A stretch of DNA of 64,000 nucleotides. Source: Phoronis australis (Eukaryota > Phoronida > Phoronidae). Under the pieces are notes generated by a model that searched no databases, was not told the DNA's origin, and saw nothing but the letters and a program-made list of their open reading frames with translations. The stretch covers positions 1 to 64,000 of the forward strand of contig NMRA01000855.1 of NCBI GenBank assembly GCA_002633005.1, read 5' to 3'. Shown one piece after another: positions 36,550 through 49,800 of this stretch (its first letter is position 1; each line of letters starts with the position of its first letter). The position numbers were made by a program, and so were the translations under genes.

Positions 36550-36679
36550 GTTCAGTAGACGCTAGGACCTACGCTAAAACCTAGTCAAAAAGTCACGTGT
36601 TCTCATATAAAATGCACGACAATATCTCACGTAATCTCGCGAAGTCTTGCTTTTTAGCGAGGTCCTAGCGTTACTGAAC
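36550..36679. repeat. Foldback element of 130 bp
   Basis: Arms gttcagtagacgctaggacc / AGGTCCTAGCGTTACTGAAC match apart from one extra base; the loop holds tcatataaaatgc and several cgcga motifs. Confidence 0.8.
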
Positions 36680-36819
36680 AGGAGCCTGGTTTAAAGTATC
36701 CAAGGCACCCCACTGTGTTGAGCTGGGTTAACCTAACAAAGAAACTATTGAATTGCTTCAATGGAACTGTGATCATGTGGGTACAATTGAGAAAGCACAT
36801 GTTCTGATGGTCAGGAACC

Positions 36820-37240
36820 CTCTTTGTGCGTCGAATACGCAAGTCCAGCTTTTTATTGGGAAACATTGAAAAAGCACTTCGGGGCACTCTTTGTGCGTTG
36901 ACAACGCAAACTCAACATTTTTTATTGAAAAAACACTTTTTTACAAAAGAGAATGAGTTGTCTGGAACGTTTCATGTGCGTCAACAATGCAAACCAAACC
37001 AACTCATTGGAAAGCCCATATTTGCCACCAGGAACACTCTTTTTTCACAACGCAGCCCGACATTTCAAGTGAGATAGCGCATTTTTGAAAAAAATCCGTC
37101 ACTTACCGAGAAAGGTTTTTGAGCATTGGCAATGCAAGCCAAATACTTCATATTGAGAAAGCACATTTTTGAAAAGAAATACCAACACTTGTTGGGAACA
37201 TTCTTTGTGTGTTGACAACACACATTTCTTATTGGGAAAG
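36820..37240. repeat. Imperfect minisatellite, unit about 65-85 bp
   Basis: Five to six units of (g)gaac.ctctttgtgcgttgacaacgcaa... followed by ttttattgggaaagcac-(t)ttttgaaaa. The core gcgttgacaacgc is itself a palindrome. Units differ by substitutions and indels. Confidence 0.7.
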
Positions 37241-37517
37241 CCAGTTTTTCAAAAATTAATGGCGCAGACCATTTGAGTCTCATTGACCAGGATGCTATCA
37301 AATGATCGAGACAGCAATCTTGATACTACGACCCCTCATTGAAATAATGTACACCCAAATAATGTACACCCACGAAATTCGGACACGAGCAGAAACCCAA
37401 ATTTGGATTCCGCCAAATTCGGACACCACAAAAATGATGTTTCACGAGATTCGTCCAAAATTGATTTTTTTCTATAATTGTAATTAATTTTGAATGTCCA
37501 AAAATCGCGCGACTTTA

Positions 37518-40500
37518 CCAGACATGTTATGTGAGCATCAGCATCTAGAAGCGAAATTTCTAAAAAGTTGGAAATCTGATTTATTTTGTCCTTGGCCTAA
37601 ATTGAGTTTCCTCAATGAGTTGTTCTAGTGAAGTAATTTGCTAAAGCTAAAATCTCTGTGGTAAAAGTAACAAAAGTATCGCATATGATATGAAATAAAC
37701 ATGTTGTGTTAGTTTGCCATGCATACCAACACCTTCGGGCTCAACAGTAAAGTGATTGCTTTTGTCATTCTCCCATGTCTAAATTTGAATCTCTCATGAG
37801 AACTCCAGATACCTCACTTCTGAAATTCATCCACTATGTTCTAAAGCGACAAGTTTAAACTATCCAGTCTGTAATGCACCTGACAATGTACTACCTTGTA
37901 TATGTTATACTTTGGGCCTATGGCCATATTTCAATAAAAATACACATAGAAATAAACAGCCCACAAGGATCATTAACACAAATTTATTTTCAGCTAAATA
38001 CACCTCTGGTCATGATTCAATCCTATGTCAAAAATACAGCTATTAGTGAAAGTTTATCTCCATCGGAAATAATGAGAAATCAAGCCCGCCGTAACTAGGA
38101 GTAACCACAGTTATATTTAGCAGCAAACTCTTCCTATTGCTAATAATATCCATGTACATCAACCTTAGACGTCATTTGTTGCCTTCCAAGCAATTTTTGA
38201 ATAACTATTGAATTTAATCTATTCTAAACTGCTAAAAGATTTCATGGAATACTTATTGCTGAAGGGATATATTCCATACCACAATAGGCATTAGTTGATT
38301 GAGACATAGTCAATTTAACCGCGCCATCAATGAAGCCAGCTAACAAGAGGTACTGACAGTCAATGAAGACCATTTTGTTTGGTTTATCAATGTTCAACTA
38401 TAAAACCAGCTCCAACAGAAAATTCTGTATGTAGAAAGCGACATGGTGAATTAACAGCACGTCACCATGAAATGTGGCAATAGAATGGTCAATTCCAAGT
38501 TTGTATTTTTGTAGTGAAATTTGATAAGCACATTGGTCCTTCTCAGAGCTAAATGCATGTTAAATGTTATCCATAAACCACACAATAAGTCATACAAGGA
38601 AAATTCAGGAGGTAGAAAACCATTGATTCAGCCTGAAAAATCTCATCATTGCAATAAATGCCAAGTTTCCAATACTAGTGTCAATGTTTTGAATTTAGCT
38701 TGCCTATGAAATTTCGGTGTTCAATAAGGTTTTAAACAATATCTGTTCAGTATTAAAAATTGGGAAGGTTTCTTATTGAATCATTCAATGGCAAGGCTTG
38801 CAGTCATCCTCCTCAAGATATACAAGCTCTGAATGACATGTTCTCACTGTTGAAAATGAGAGAAAGAGATTATTCAGACATAAGTAGGTCTTAAGACATG
38901 TACAAAATTTAATCCACTCTGAGGGGCTTGTAACCTCAACTTATCAAATTTGACATCCCATGACTAAACGTCTCTAACACAGGTGTTAAACCTATATAAA
39001 ATATGAATGAATTTAATTTGGAAAAGAGTGTCTCAAACGGACAAGCACTAACAAATGGACCCAAGTCTTAGACATCAGAAGATAGAAATTTAGAGAAGCA
39101 AAACTGGTGCACAAAAGCCATCAATAGGCATCACTCAGAGTTCTTAGGTATTTTTGAAACATGCTCTGAGTCATACTCACAGACAGTAAAAATGAACTGG
39201 AAATATAAGTTGGTATAGTGTTTTCCAAGACACTCAAGGCCACTGCAATATTTCAGTCTTCTGCGAACAACCATAAGGGGTTCATCAACTTATGAACACA
39301 TACAATTGGCAAATTTTTGGAAAATAAATTTCTCAATTTTGTGATATTCAAATTTTTCTGCTTTTAGTAAATTCAAACTTGGCAAGCATTTGATACATCT
39401 CTTGCAGTATGCGTGATACTGGGGTATTATTGTATACTGAAGCTTGCTGACAAACAAGGATTCATGCTAAATTTTATCCAATATAAATCTTGCAGCGACG
39501 TAATGAAAAACGCTTCATATCTAGATGGCAACGAGAGTAGCTGGTGCACAGCGTTATGCATACTTGTATGAGGATTTATTGCAGTGGAATTTCCAAACAT
39601 TTGAATCTTTACATATCACTGTGTCGCATACTGCCACAGTTGCCTGAAGGGGTATGCAAATGGTGTACACATACACTCTGTCTATAAACATCCATGAATG
39701 AATGAATGAATGACATTTCATTTTGTCCTTGTCACCTCAGACAGTCTTGAAAATGTGCACTCAAATCATGCGGCATTGTAGGTGAAAGCTGCGTTTTGCT
39801 GTATTTAGGCAACTAAATATCCAGAAACCAAATCAGGCCTATTACTCTCATAAAATGGGTCTAATATTCCATATAATGATAGGTCTCTATTTCCGTTACT
39901 AACAATATCAAGACCCTTAAGTTGAGAAAATGCTTTAGAGTGTATTGGCTTGGTCAATCCTAACATTGCAAATTCAAATGTGGGACATGCACACATTGCC
40001 TGTGGGTGAAGCTGTCACCTTATTGGACAACCATTCAAGATCACACAAGCATGGGAATGCTTTTATACCTCAAAAGGCTGTTGTTGACAGCTTAAACAGT
40101 GTCAAAATGACCAGTCTGAGCCGGGACTTTGAAAGTGAGTCAGGCAAAAGACCACAATGCGAATTACATCTTTCCTATATTGCACCATATTTATCTTCAA
40201 AATTTCAAAAGGTTTGTGAAATACAGCACACTAATCCAAGACTCTGTATTCAAGAGGGCCCACATTTTATTACTGACCACCAGGGACATAATCTCTGATT
40301 GACCACTTGCATGGCAGGCTTTGCGTAAACTAAGAATTTTATAGTAGAATCGTGCCACAGGATTGGTTAAGCTTCGAGTCCAGAGTCTTAATCAAATCAG
40401 AGATCCTCTGGACCCTGACAGCTGCTCACCTGTGTGGGTGCATAGTTCACAACCAGAATGTATGGAATACATTTTTTTCAGCTGGCAGAATTGTTTCACT

Positions 40501-40694
40501 TAGCACTAGAAAGGTTATCCACAGTGATGATTGATAATTACTTCTCTCTAATTCCCTTCCATGACGTCTTAAGTTTGGATACAAAACTCTGATAAGACTA
40601 CACAAAATCACTACAGCCGTCAATGACTATTTTAATATGGCAGTAAATCAATGAGTTAATATTCATCAGCACGCTCGTTTTCAATAATTTCCAG
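37518..40694. other. No supported gene (5' flank or intron of gene B)
   Basis: AT-rich; contains a (TGAA)n tract at about 39692-39712. An open frame at 39945-40298 has no recognisable domain and is probably fortuitous. Confidence 0.4.
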
Positions 40695-40701
40695 GTCCGA
40701 G

Positions 40702-40813
40702 ATGGTTACAGTGAAAATAGTCCTCCTTGTTCTATGTGGAGCAGTTCTTACTATGGCTAACTTCCACAATTTGAAGAGCAGTGACCATGACCAAGGCTAT
40801 AGGCGATTATCAG
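40702..40813 (+). CDS. Gene B coding exon 1 (signal peptide)
   Basis: It follows acceptor ttttcaataatttccag (exon from 40695), leaving 7 nt of UTR before ATG. The Kozak context gagATGG is strong (purine at -3, G at +4). It encodes 37 codons plus one base and ends at TCAG|GTAGGG, phase 1. After the signal, NFHNLKSSDHDQGYRRLS contains an RR dibasic site. Confidence 0.76.
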
Positions 40814-43800
40814 GTAGGGCAAAGTGTTATAATGATAATGGGCCAGTGTACCTACTTTACAACACATATATGGTAAAGTTTCTTCAAATTTAAACACAGT
40901 ATGGCAGCACAGTAAAATTTTATTTTAACAAAAATTTTTAAAAGAGAACAAATTTACTTGATTATTTGAAAATGGATGTAATCAGCAAACACACGGTGAA
41001 ATTTAGAACATTTCTGGCATACAATAAGCATTCAAAAATTACCATTTTGGCCAGTATTTGTGTTCAAAATGAGGAAGTTTTACCAGAATAGGGACTGTTG
41101 CAGCTAGAGTATACTTTAGCACAACTTTACCTCAAACATTCCAAAATAACAGTTGAAAGGTCTTGAGAAATTCATTCAAGACGCTTTGAAGATTAGGCAT
41201 AATTATTTGTTTGTAAACTAGTCAGAAGTTGTCAGTTTTACCTTGAGTGTGTGCATTATATTATGTTATGGTCTTTAATTGTTATATGGTGACTGAGTAA
41301 GCCCATTGAGGCTGGGGGATGTGGTGAATATTCTGTATTCACTGGCACCCTTATGTCATTATAACAAATACACTTTGCGTATGCTGTAACAATGCCTATT
41401 AGAGTAGTTTCCTCAACAAAAAATAATGGCCAAAACGGTATGTTTTTCCATTTTCCACTGCCTTGTTAAAAATACAGTTACAGTTCACTATTCCACCAGA
41501 CGGTGTTCCACATAGAGAAAACTTAACCCTAAAAGGACATAACTACTGAAAACACCTGCGAATTTTGAAGGACAGAAAACCAAAAATTAAGGTAACTTTC
41601 TTCTATAAGTTTTAAGATCAACACAAAAGAGAAATTCAAAGTAGTGTGTATTCGTAACAATGCCTGTTGAAAACTGGAAACCTCTCCTGATCTTTGGTGA
41701 GTGGAAAACTGAAATTTGGTATGCTATTCCATCATAAGATTACCATGGATAGAAAAGAGAAATTCAAATAGCAAATGTTCAGTGTTTCATGTCGTCACCA
41801 GCAGTCCACCTGTTCTTGTTTTTCAAAGATATTTTCATTTCAGAAGTTTTTGCTTTAATTAATTACAGCATCCAGTTCTGCTGAAATTCCAATCGTCACA
41901 AACCCCATTTTTATGAACTGCAATTATTGATCAGTTTTGGTTACTAACCTGCTACTGAGTCCTTTGGTTTTTGTGCAGTGAAATTCTGTGTGCACAGCTC
42001 AGGAGATTACAGTGCCGTTGTATTTCCTTAATTTAGAAGAATATAATACTGATCATTGAAATTTTTTTAATCACAATTCTTAACAAAAAAAAGGAAGAAA
42101 CTTTACTTCAATCATTATTTGCTCAAAATACATTGTTATTGACAAGCACATGATGAAATGTTGAGCATTTTTAACAATACTATTAACTGTGTTAGTGAAT
42201 TCTGATTAATTTTATAATTATTTAGAAGAGAACCATTCATAGTTACTTGAGGACAAACCAAAACTCACATTTCAACCATAAATACTCCCTAAAGTTATAT
42301 AGGACTAGCAAAAATGTCCAAATTTGGTCAATTTTGGAACATCACATCTCACATATGGCTGATAGGATTCATATGAAACTTTCAGGCGCCATGTTTTGTG
42401 CACTGTTCTCCAAAACACAGTTAGACATTGTTTTTAAAATGTTCCACTTTTACATGAGGTCATCAAAGTAAGACTTATACAAAAATGAAACATTGCTTTT
42501 GAGATATAACCTTGAACATGTTTATCAAACAAAATTTGGTTGTCTTATTAATATCGTTATTTGCTATGAAAGTATCTTTCACTTTTGTGATATGTTACTG
42601 TTAGATATCATCAAATGACCAAATTCACCGCAGATTGGCAAACAGCCAACTAGGTATGCTAGTTTCAGAAATATTTTTATTGAGTTATGATCCATCATTT
42701 GCAGATATTTGGCTAAATACAAAATTGTCGATAAGGTCCTAGTACATAACATTTAAGCACAAAATACAGAATCATTTTTATGTCATATCATTCAATATCG
42801 CATGAAGTAGTTCCACACTAAAGAGACTAAACGACCATAATCAATGAAACATAATGTTGTAACACGAGGCATTCAAGTGGGCCACCTGGACAGTTAAATA
42901 TCGAAACATAATATCACAGGAGAGGACAATTAAACAATTCAGCAGCCAACTTGATTTCCACAACATGAATGTTTACCAGTTCATCTGTCCATCAACCCAC
43001 TGGGCATACATTCCATTCATTGACAACTTAAATCAGGTGTAGAGAACATTCCAATACAAAATTGTGTATTACATCACTAACTCCATTGCAAGTTTTGTGG
43101 AAAGACCACGCACTAAGAACCATAAGCTAGCTGCACATGCATGGAAGACAGCTGTCACAGAGCAACTAGCACGTAACAGCTGATCGGGCACAAATGTATG
43201 TTTTAACACAACTGACACAGAGCAAATTGGCAGCCATTTTTGATGCCAGTTTGAGAAGTAGTGCGAGTTGCACTCAATCTGTTTCTCTTTCCGTTTCTGT
43301 GGTGACGTCAGAGGGTAGGCACCGGGATAGTCTCTGGCCCTCCTCCACTCAATCAGTTGCTCCAGTTTCAACTACACGTCTAAACACAACTGGGGCACGG
43401 AGGAAAGGGACCATCTTTCAATGGGCTTGCGCAATAATGTAAATACAGGTGATCTGCTGGTATTCCACGTGGTTTGGGCGTTCGCTATTGGTTATGCGAG
43501 CATGCGCAGACAGTCTTCGTGTAAATGGCACAAGGTGACCCAGTTTGTGATCTAATGTTGTGTAAATGCGACTGAAATTGGAACAAGTCATTCCGTGACA
43601 TTACTTGCACCTCGACAACTGTTCCCCGTGTAAAAACAGCAATCTATGACAGAAAGTAGCAGTCTTTAACAAATTCCTGAATTTATCCTTCAACATCGAA
43701 GTTATGCATTAGTAGGTGACAAAACGACTCATGATTTGTTGAAATCATCAAGACTGGGTTTAGTATCCTTTTAAGAGAAGAAATTTATAACAATGATACA

Positions 43801-46800
43801 TCACTAACTTTGACTGGATGTTGCTTGTAGGTATTTACACAAGTGCTACTTTCAGTAGAATGTTTGCTTTTGTAAATTGTGATTCCTGTAATTGCAGTCA
43901 AGAAGTTTTTCACAATACACTGAAAATTGTATGAACTGTTACATATACCAGCAAATGGGAATTCTACATAAAACGTGGGTGCTTATAGAGAACTTACAGC
44001 GATTTTAGAATGATGAATTTCCCCTAAGGATGGCTGGATACAAGCTGAACTTATTAATTTTAACTATCTATCACGATTAGGAATAACAGAGAATTTACAA
44101 GAACGTTAACAAGATAAAAACGCTATGCTGTTATGCATTTTGCTGCATTGACAAATCGATGAGATTACTTTTGATGTACTGTGGCTGCGGTATAATTTCA
44201 TCAATTTAGGAAACATAGAAAACAAGGGAAATATACTTTCACTTTTAGTAAGTCTAGACAGTGGTGATGGCCAATAGTGAAATGTATCAAATAAACACAG
44301 AAAAATGAGGAACCCCAACTGGGAATCGAACCACAGGTCTCTAGATAACCAGTCCTTAGTAGCTCACTGGTAAGAGCGCTAGCCTGACAATCTAGAGAAC
44401 TGTGGTTCGATTCCCAGTTGGGGTTCCTGATTTTCTGTGTTTATTTGTTATACCGTATTCGCCGTAATAACTGCCCATGCCCCTATAAGTGCCCCCCACG
44501 CGTTTTCAGACTTTGCTGAAATAAGCGCCCAGTCCATGAACGTGTACACGCGAACAATGACGTACATACAGTCCTAAAACTCGGCTACAGTAACATCTTC
44601 AATTTATTAAAAAAAAATTGCACGGGTCTTCAAGACCACCAGCGGCACTGCTACGGTTGTATTTATCTGTGACTTTACACATGAGAGTAACGCAGCGCTT
44701 CAAAAAGAACGCAACAGCGTTGCTACGCTCTCGCGACTACCACGTCCCACTATGGTCTGACTTTTCAGTAGACACATTGATCGACTGTCTCATGAATAAA
44801 AATAACTCGGTGTTAAACGCACGTGGCTACATATCCATGAACCTGTCATCAAAGACATTAGTCGGGAACTATCCATTCATGAAACGGGTAGCATAGCATC
44901 AATAAGAAATGAATATTGGCACTAATTTCTGACAATTTCTAATACTATAAAACATGTTTGCATTATATTTGAGATGGATTGTTTGATTAACCATAATTGG
45001 TGTTTATAAGCCGAATATCCCATAAAATGACAACTGACAGTGAATGCTTACACACCCTTACACCGAAAAATAACTGTCAGATAGTTACGTACGCATCAGC
45101 TACACGGCGACTAATATGGGCCTTACCGAGGCAAATGTCGAAAGTTTTTAGCACGAGACCGGCAAGTGCTGAATGAAACACACTCTGGTTTAAGCCTACT
45201 GCTTGTGCAAATTTCTTTAGACACATCTAGCTAGTTAGGTTGCGTGGCTCTGGCCAAAAGACGGTCTCTGCTTTGGCAAATGAACTCTGGTGACACGCAC
45301 ACACTCGCTTACTCGCAGACGAACTTCAAAACAAATGTCACGTGACAACAACATGTGTGTTCGTCCAGACATTTTTCTCGCCGTGTTGCCGATCATACAT
45401 GTAGATGGCACGATGTTGCACAGATTTGTACTTAAACCTACCGTTAATCCATACTCCACGGGAACTTAAAAAATCTTGGAGACGCTGCTTATAAAACTTA
45501 ATGAGGATTTCAGGTAATTTGCTGGAGTCGAAAAAATTTTTATTCAAGCATTGAAGTCGCTATATTGAAGACGGCAATTTCGAAGCAGTCAGTCGGCGAG
45601 TTTTTGCCCTGGGATTTCAGCACACTTTTCCTATAACATTTAGCAGCAAAGTTTGATAGCAATGCACCACAGTTTTGTTGAGTCTTTCATAGCTTACATA
45701 TACGTCACAGAGCGTAAATTTGATGAATCTTAGCTTCCGATTTCACCCGTTTCGGAGACTGGGCTTCAACCGCCTTGGGTTATAATAAGCGAACTTTTTT
45801 AAGCGCCCTGGGCGGTTATTACGGCGAATACGGTACTTTCACTTTTAGAAACGTACATTACGTTAAGTGCAGGATGTGTTGTTTTCTAGTTCTATACCAT
45901 AGGTTCTGTCAGACAATCTTTGTTAAAGTGAAAAAAGGTCAATTTTTGTAATTATTTTGTCTGAAATTGGTGAGATGTTACCATACAAGACTATAATACC
46001 ATAATCTGTTTACACATTGTACTCTCACTGTTTAATCATCTTTTCAGATCAAGTGGAAAATTCAAAAACAAGTGATGACTATCTCATCCTAAAACTGAGA
46101 CAACTCATAGACATCTTAAAAACTAAGCTTGAAAGAAATAAAGAGACTACAAAACGGCTTGAAGACATGCACTTAGACGAGGCTCGTCAGAAAAAGGAGG
46201 ACTCCGAGCTTTCCAAAGGTAACTTATTGGGACCAATTACTTTAAACAGCAGGTTCTGTGGTATCTGTGTGAGACTTAAACAACACTTTGTGACACGCAG
46301 GATATATTCACTTTTCAATTATTCCAAGGAATATTTTAACTCATACCAGAGTTTTCGTCCACATTTTTTTCAGGACTGGCACTGAGCAGAACCTATACCT
46401 AAGAAAAGAATACATAGTGCCATTTTCTTTTGCCCTAAAACCTGGAAGTCCCAAACACACACGCTTGTCTCAAGATGCCATACTTTGCAGGATGTATGAG
46501 TGAATTAGCCCCAAACTGCTGATGTTTTGGCTAGCACATTTTTAGCCAGATCCGTTACATTAAAGGACACACATGCCAAAGGGATGGATCCCATTGTTAT
46601 TTAAACAATTCATTACAGAGTGCCTCAATACCAATACTTTAAATTCATTGTGGAGACTAACTAACATTTACATCATTCAAGTAAACCAAACATATTAGGA
46701 TTTACAAGTTTTGTACAAGTCTCACATCTGTAGAGAATATATACAGCAAAATTCTGGGGCAATAAATCTTTAGGCATTACAGGGGATCCCAAAATTTTTA

Positions 46801-49800
46801 AAGGAGAATGCCACCTGATTTAATTAGTCCTTTTTGCCGTCTTAATTGGTCTATATCCACATTGCCACGCATACGGTCGACCTTACCTTGCCAAGAGGTG
46901 TCGCGTTAACCTGTGAAGAAGGTGAGAAACGACGCTAGCAACGTCAGTGGTTCATCTGCAGAGTGAATGCCGATATGTTGCGGTGCATCGTTCCCGCTTG
47001 TCCGAACTATGCAGCTGCGAGGAAAGCGGGTACATCGGGTTTTTTCGACATCCTCGAGAGACAGAAATACTTAGGAAGTGGCTCGTGGTAGTGAAGAATG
47101 AAAAGTACGCTGTAAATAGCAAGTATGAGGCTGTGAAGCATCTCCGTGTCTGTAGCCTGCAGTCGTCGACAATGCCCGACGAATGCCGGCTTACCAAATA
47201 ACTATCCAATCGATACGTTCTGTTGTCTGAGCTTGTTCACGGTGCCTCTCTAGTATTTCTTCATCACTGTATTCCTGTTCGAATTGATAGCCTGTGAAAC
47301 TTAACGATCAACCTGCGAAGTCTTCGTAGGGATCGACTGATGAGCTCTGGTCTAAGTCGGGATTGTGAGTTGCCATGTTGATGTTTATTACTGAGCGTTC
47401 TGTTTCAAAGTGAATAATTCTCACCCTAACCAATACTTATATAAAACTGAAACAAAGTCTGCCTCATTAGATGCAATTTGTAATGCCTTTCGAGTGTTCG
47501 TGAGTGCAAATGATTTGAGAAGCCAGCAATGAATAAATCACTGCGTTACCAGCTTTAGGTGCAATAAAACTAATTGACAGGACACCGAGGCCGTGTGAGC
47601 TCATTCTAATTTAGCGTTTGCTGGCAGAAACTGTTGTGAAACAACTCATTCGATTTCCACCCCACGGCTTGGAGTTAGGGGAGTCTTTATTTACATTTAC
47701 ATTATAAAAATAATCATTGTCAATGAACAACCTCTGCCCTGACGGTGCTGTGGCCAAAGCAGAACCTAAATTGGCGGCCCCCGACGAGTAAGTAGATTTG
47801 CAGTTTCGTGGGTAATTCACCAAAATAATCACGTGCGCATTACTTTGGCTCACTAGTATAGTATTTTCATGACTGGAAGTTTAGTTTCCAACTCTGGCTG
47901 GTTTATGTTCGTAACGTCTGATCAGTTTGCGAGCCACTGGCCGGATAACGAGTCAATCCAGCCGGCCACAACGGGCCTAATCGGGCTCCGAGCCACTGGC
48001 CATAATAACAAGCATTTTGTGTGTTTAGAACTCAAAAAAATCACAAGTCTAAACAACACAGATCGGGGTTATCCTGTCTGTATCTCACGGATAATACTTG
48101 GAATTTGTCTCCGAACAGACCCAAACTCCTGCTACGGACCTTATTGGCCTGCCGAACTTTGGAGGCTATGGTGTGTCCAAATACCAATAAATCCGTAACA
48201 GCGAAATAAAACAACACGTTTTTATAAGAACTCGGTATATTTTTGAGGATTCTACATCGAAGTTTGATGATTTATTGGTGTTAAACGATAAATTTAAGCG
48301 ATAAGCTGACACCAGTTACCAGTGCTGTTAACTAACAGATTGCGTGTGAAACCAATTACGTCATTGGATAATTTCGACACCTCCGTCTGCCGTCAGGTGT
48401 CGGTAACGCAACCGTACGTGCCGTTATGGAGTAGAACTACTCGATCTAAATTGATACAAATTAGGTTGTTTTTTGGGTGGCATGCTCCTTTAAGGAAAAT
48501 ATTCTGTGAGACTAGGAAATGGATTTGTTGTTAATTAGTGGTGTGTTTCATATTCCAGGAATTCGAAAGTTTAATTTTGGACTTTTGGCACCAAATACAA
48601 AAAGTTCTACTTCTCCAACCTGACAGAAAAAAATGTTCTATTGTTTTCTGCAGTGGAAGTTGTGTTCGATTTGAAATGGAATGAGAAGTTGTCATTATGA
48701 CAAAATCCATTCATTTCATCACTTCTGTGATTTGGAAATGAAAGGTTTCAACCGCTGGAATATGCAAAATACCACTAGTTTCCAAGAAACCCATTCTCTC
48801 CTGTTCGCATTTCAGAGTATCCTTGTTAAAACTTTTAGTCATCCTGTACAATGGTGCACACAATTTTCTTGAATAATCGAGGATTCTGATAATGATACAT
48901 TTTTAGTCACCTTATACATTCGTGTACACAAGTTTCTTCAATAATCAAGGATTCTGATGATGCATTGCTCCAGAAGGTGAAAATATGGACATGGAAGATA
49001 TTAAGAAGTTTTGATTCTTGATAGCAAATGTAGACAGTCTTAAATATCTGATTATCTATTGTAATTGACTAGTGTAAATAGAGCTTGCGGATGTTGGAAA
49101 AGACAACAAAATCCCTTTTTGTTACATTATGACGTTTAATACCCAAACGTGAATATTTAACGCCAGGTTCTTTCACTCAAATAATATTTTTAACTCTGCT
49201 GACACCAGAGTGTAGGAAATCCTATATTTTGCCTATTAATATAGCTCAATGTTTATTGCATCACACAACGCATGACATGGCAGAAAACTACATCAATTCA
49301 CAGCAAAACGAAAGTTGGACACAACAACAAAAATTTGCTGAAAAACTGCCCCCTGGAAGATTTCTCCAAACATGTTTTTAGAACATGAATGTTCGGATAC
49401 TCAAGGTGGTTAAAAAGGGCAATAAAATCCATCCCATCTGGCCTAGGCAGAGGCAGATAGGTTACTGAACACATAGACTATGAAACCCCTCACATTCCCA
49501 CCAATGCAATGGGTGGAAAATCCCGAGATTGGAACTAACTGTTCTTGGCCCCAAGTGGTACGAACGGAAATCTTTGAATTTAATTACAGAACATTTAATT
49601 GCAACAGCTACAAAGAACTTGCAAAGGTAACATTAATTTCTAAATTAAAACATCCTCGTCTGTATTCCAGAGAACACAGCTGAAGAGCCGGAGGACACAG
49701 CGAAGGCGGCCAGATTGAAAACCTTGCTGCAGAGTCTAGCTAAGAAAATGAACACCAACACCAATGACGGCAATGAATCTGAAGAAACGCCACCTAGTGA

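Larger units (their letters stand above)
35392..37515. mobile_element. TA-flanked DNA transposon with AAGTCGC termini
   Basis: Inverted ends AAGTCGCTCGATTTTCGGAC and complement of AAGTCGCGCGATTTTTGGAC (2 mismatches in 20), each bordered by TA (35390-35391, 37516-37517). TTCGGAC recurs near both ends. The TA target suggests a Tc1/mariner/pogo-type element. The interior has no transposase and has been invaded: reversed fragments of the CTCF-motif element leader near 36150-36195 and 36483-36515, the hairpin 36550-36679 and the minisatellite 36820-37240. Confidence 0.7.
40814..46047 (+). other. Gene B intron 1 (phase 1)
   Basis: 5.2 kb, GTAGGG...TTTCAG. It holds a reversed copy of the dispersed repeat family of 61050 (about 42240-42480), an inverted copy of the 62970-63140 repeat (about 41160-41345), the tRNA-like foldback 44289-44447 and the TA-flanked element 44453-45833. 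No additional coding exon is evident. Confidence 0.65.
46219..49670 (+). other. Gene B intron 2 (phase 1)
   Basis: 3.45 kb, GTAACT...TTCCAG. It is largely occupied by the THAP-relic transposon at 46802-48489. A tandem duplication of about 70 bp lies at 48834-48964. The remainder is AT-rich and featureless. Confidence 0.65.

Noticed and set aside
39945-40298. 117-codon open frame as a gene exon
   Set aside because: No recognisable domain, no supporting splice sites, overlapping open frame on the other strand, and composition like the surroundings.
44353-44425. Functional tRNA-Val gene
   Set aside because: The boxes are good, but the anticodon, T and acceptor stems have mismatches, the anticodon GAC is unusual, and the unit lies inside a foldback repeat.
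46947-47201. Host THAP-domain protein gene
   Set aside because: Frameshifted, lacks the second Cys-His pair, and lies within a TTAA-flanked inverted-repeat element.
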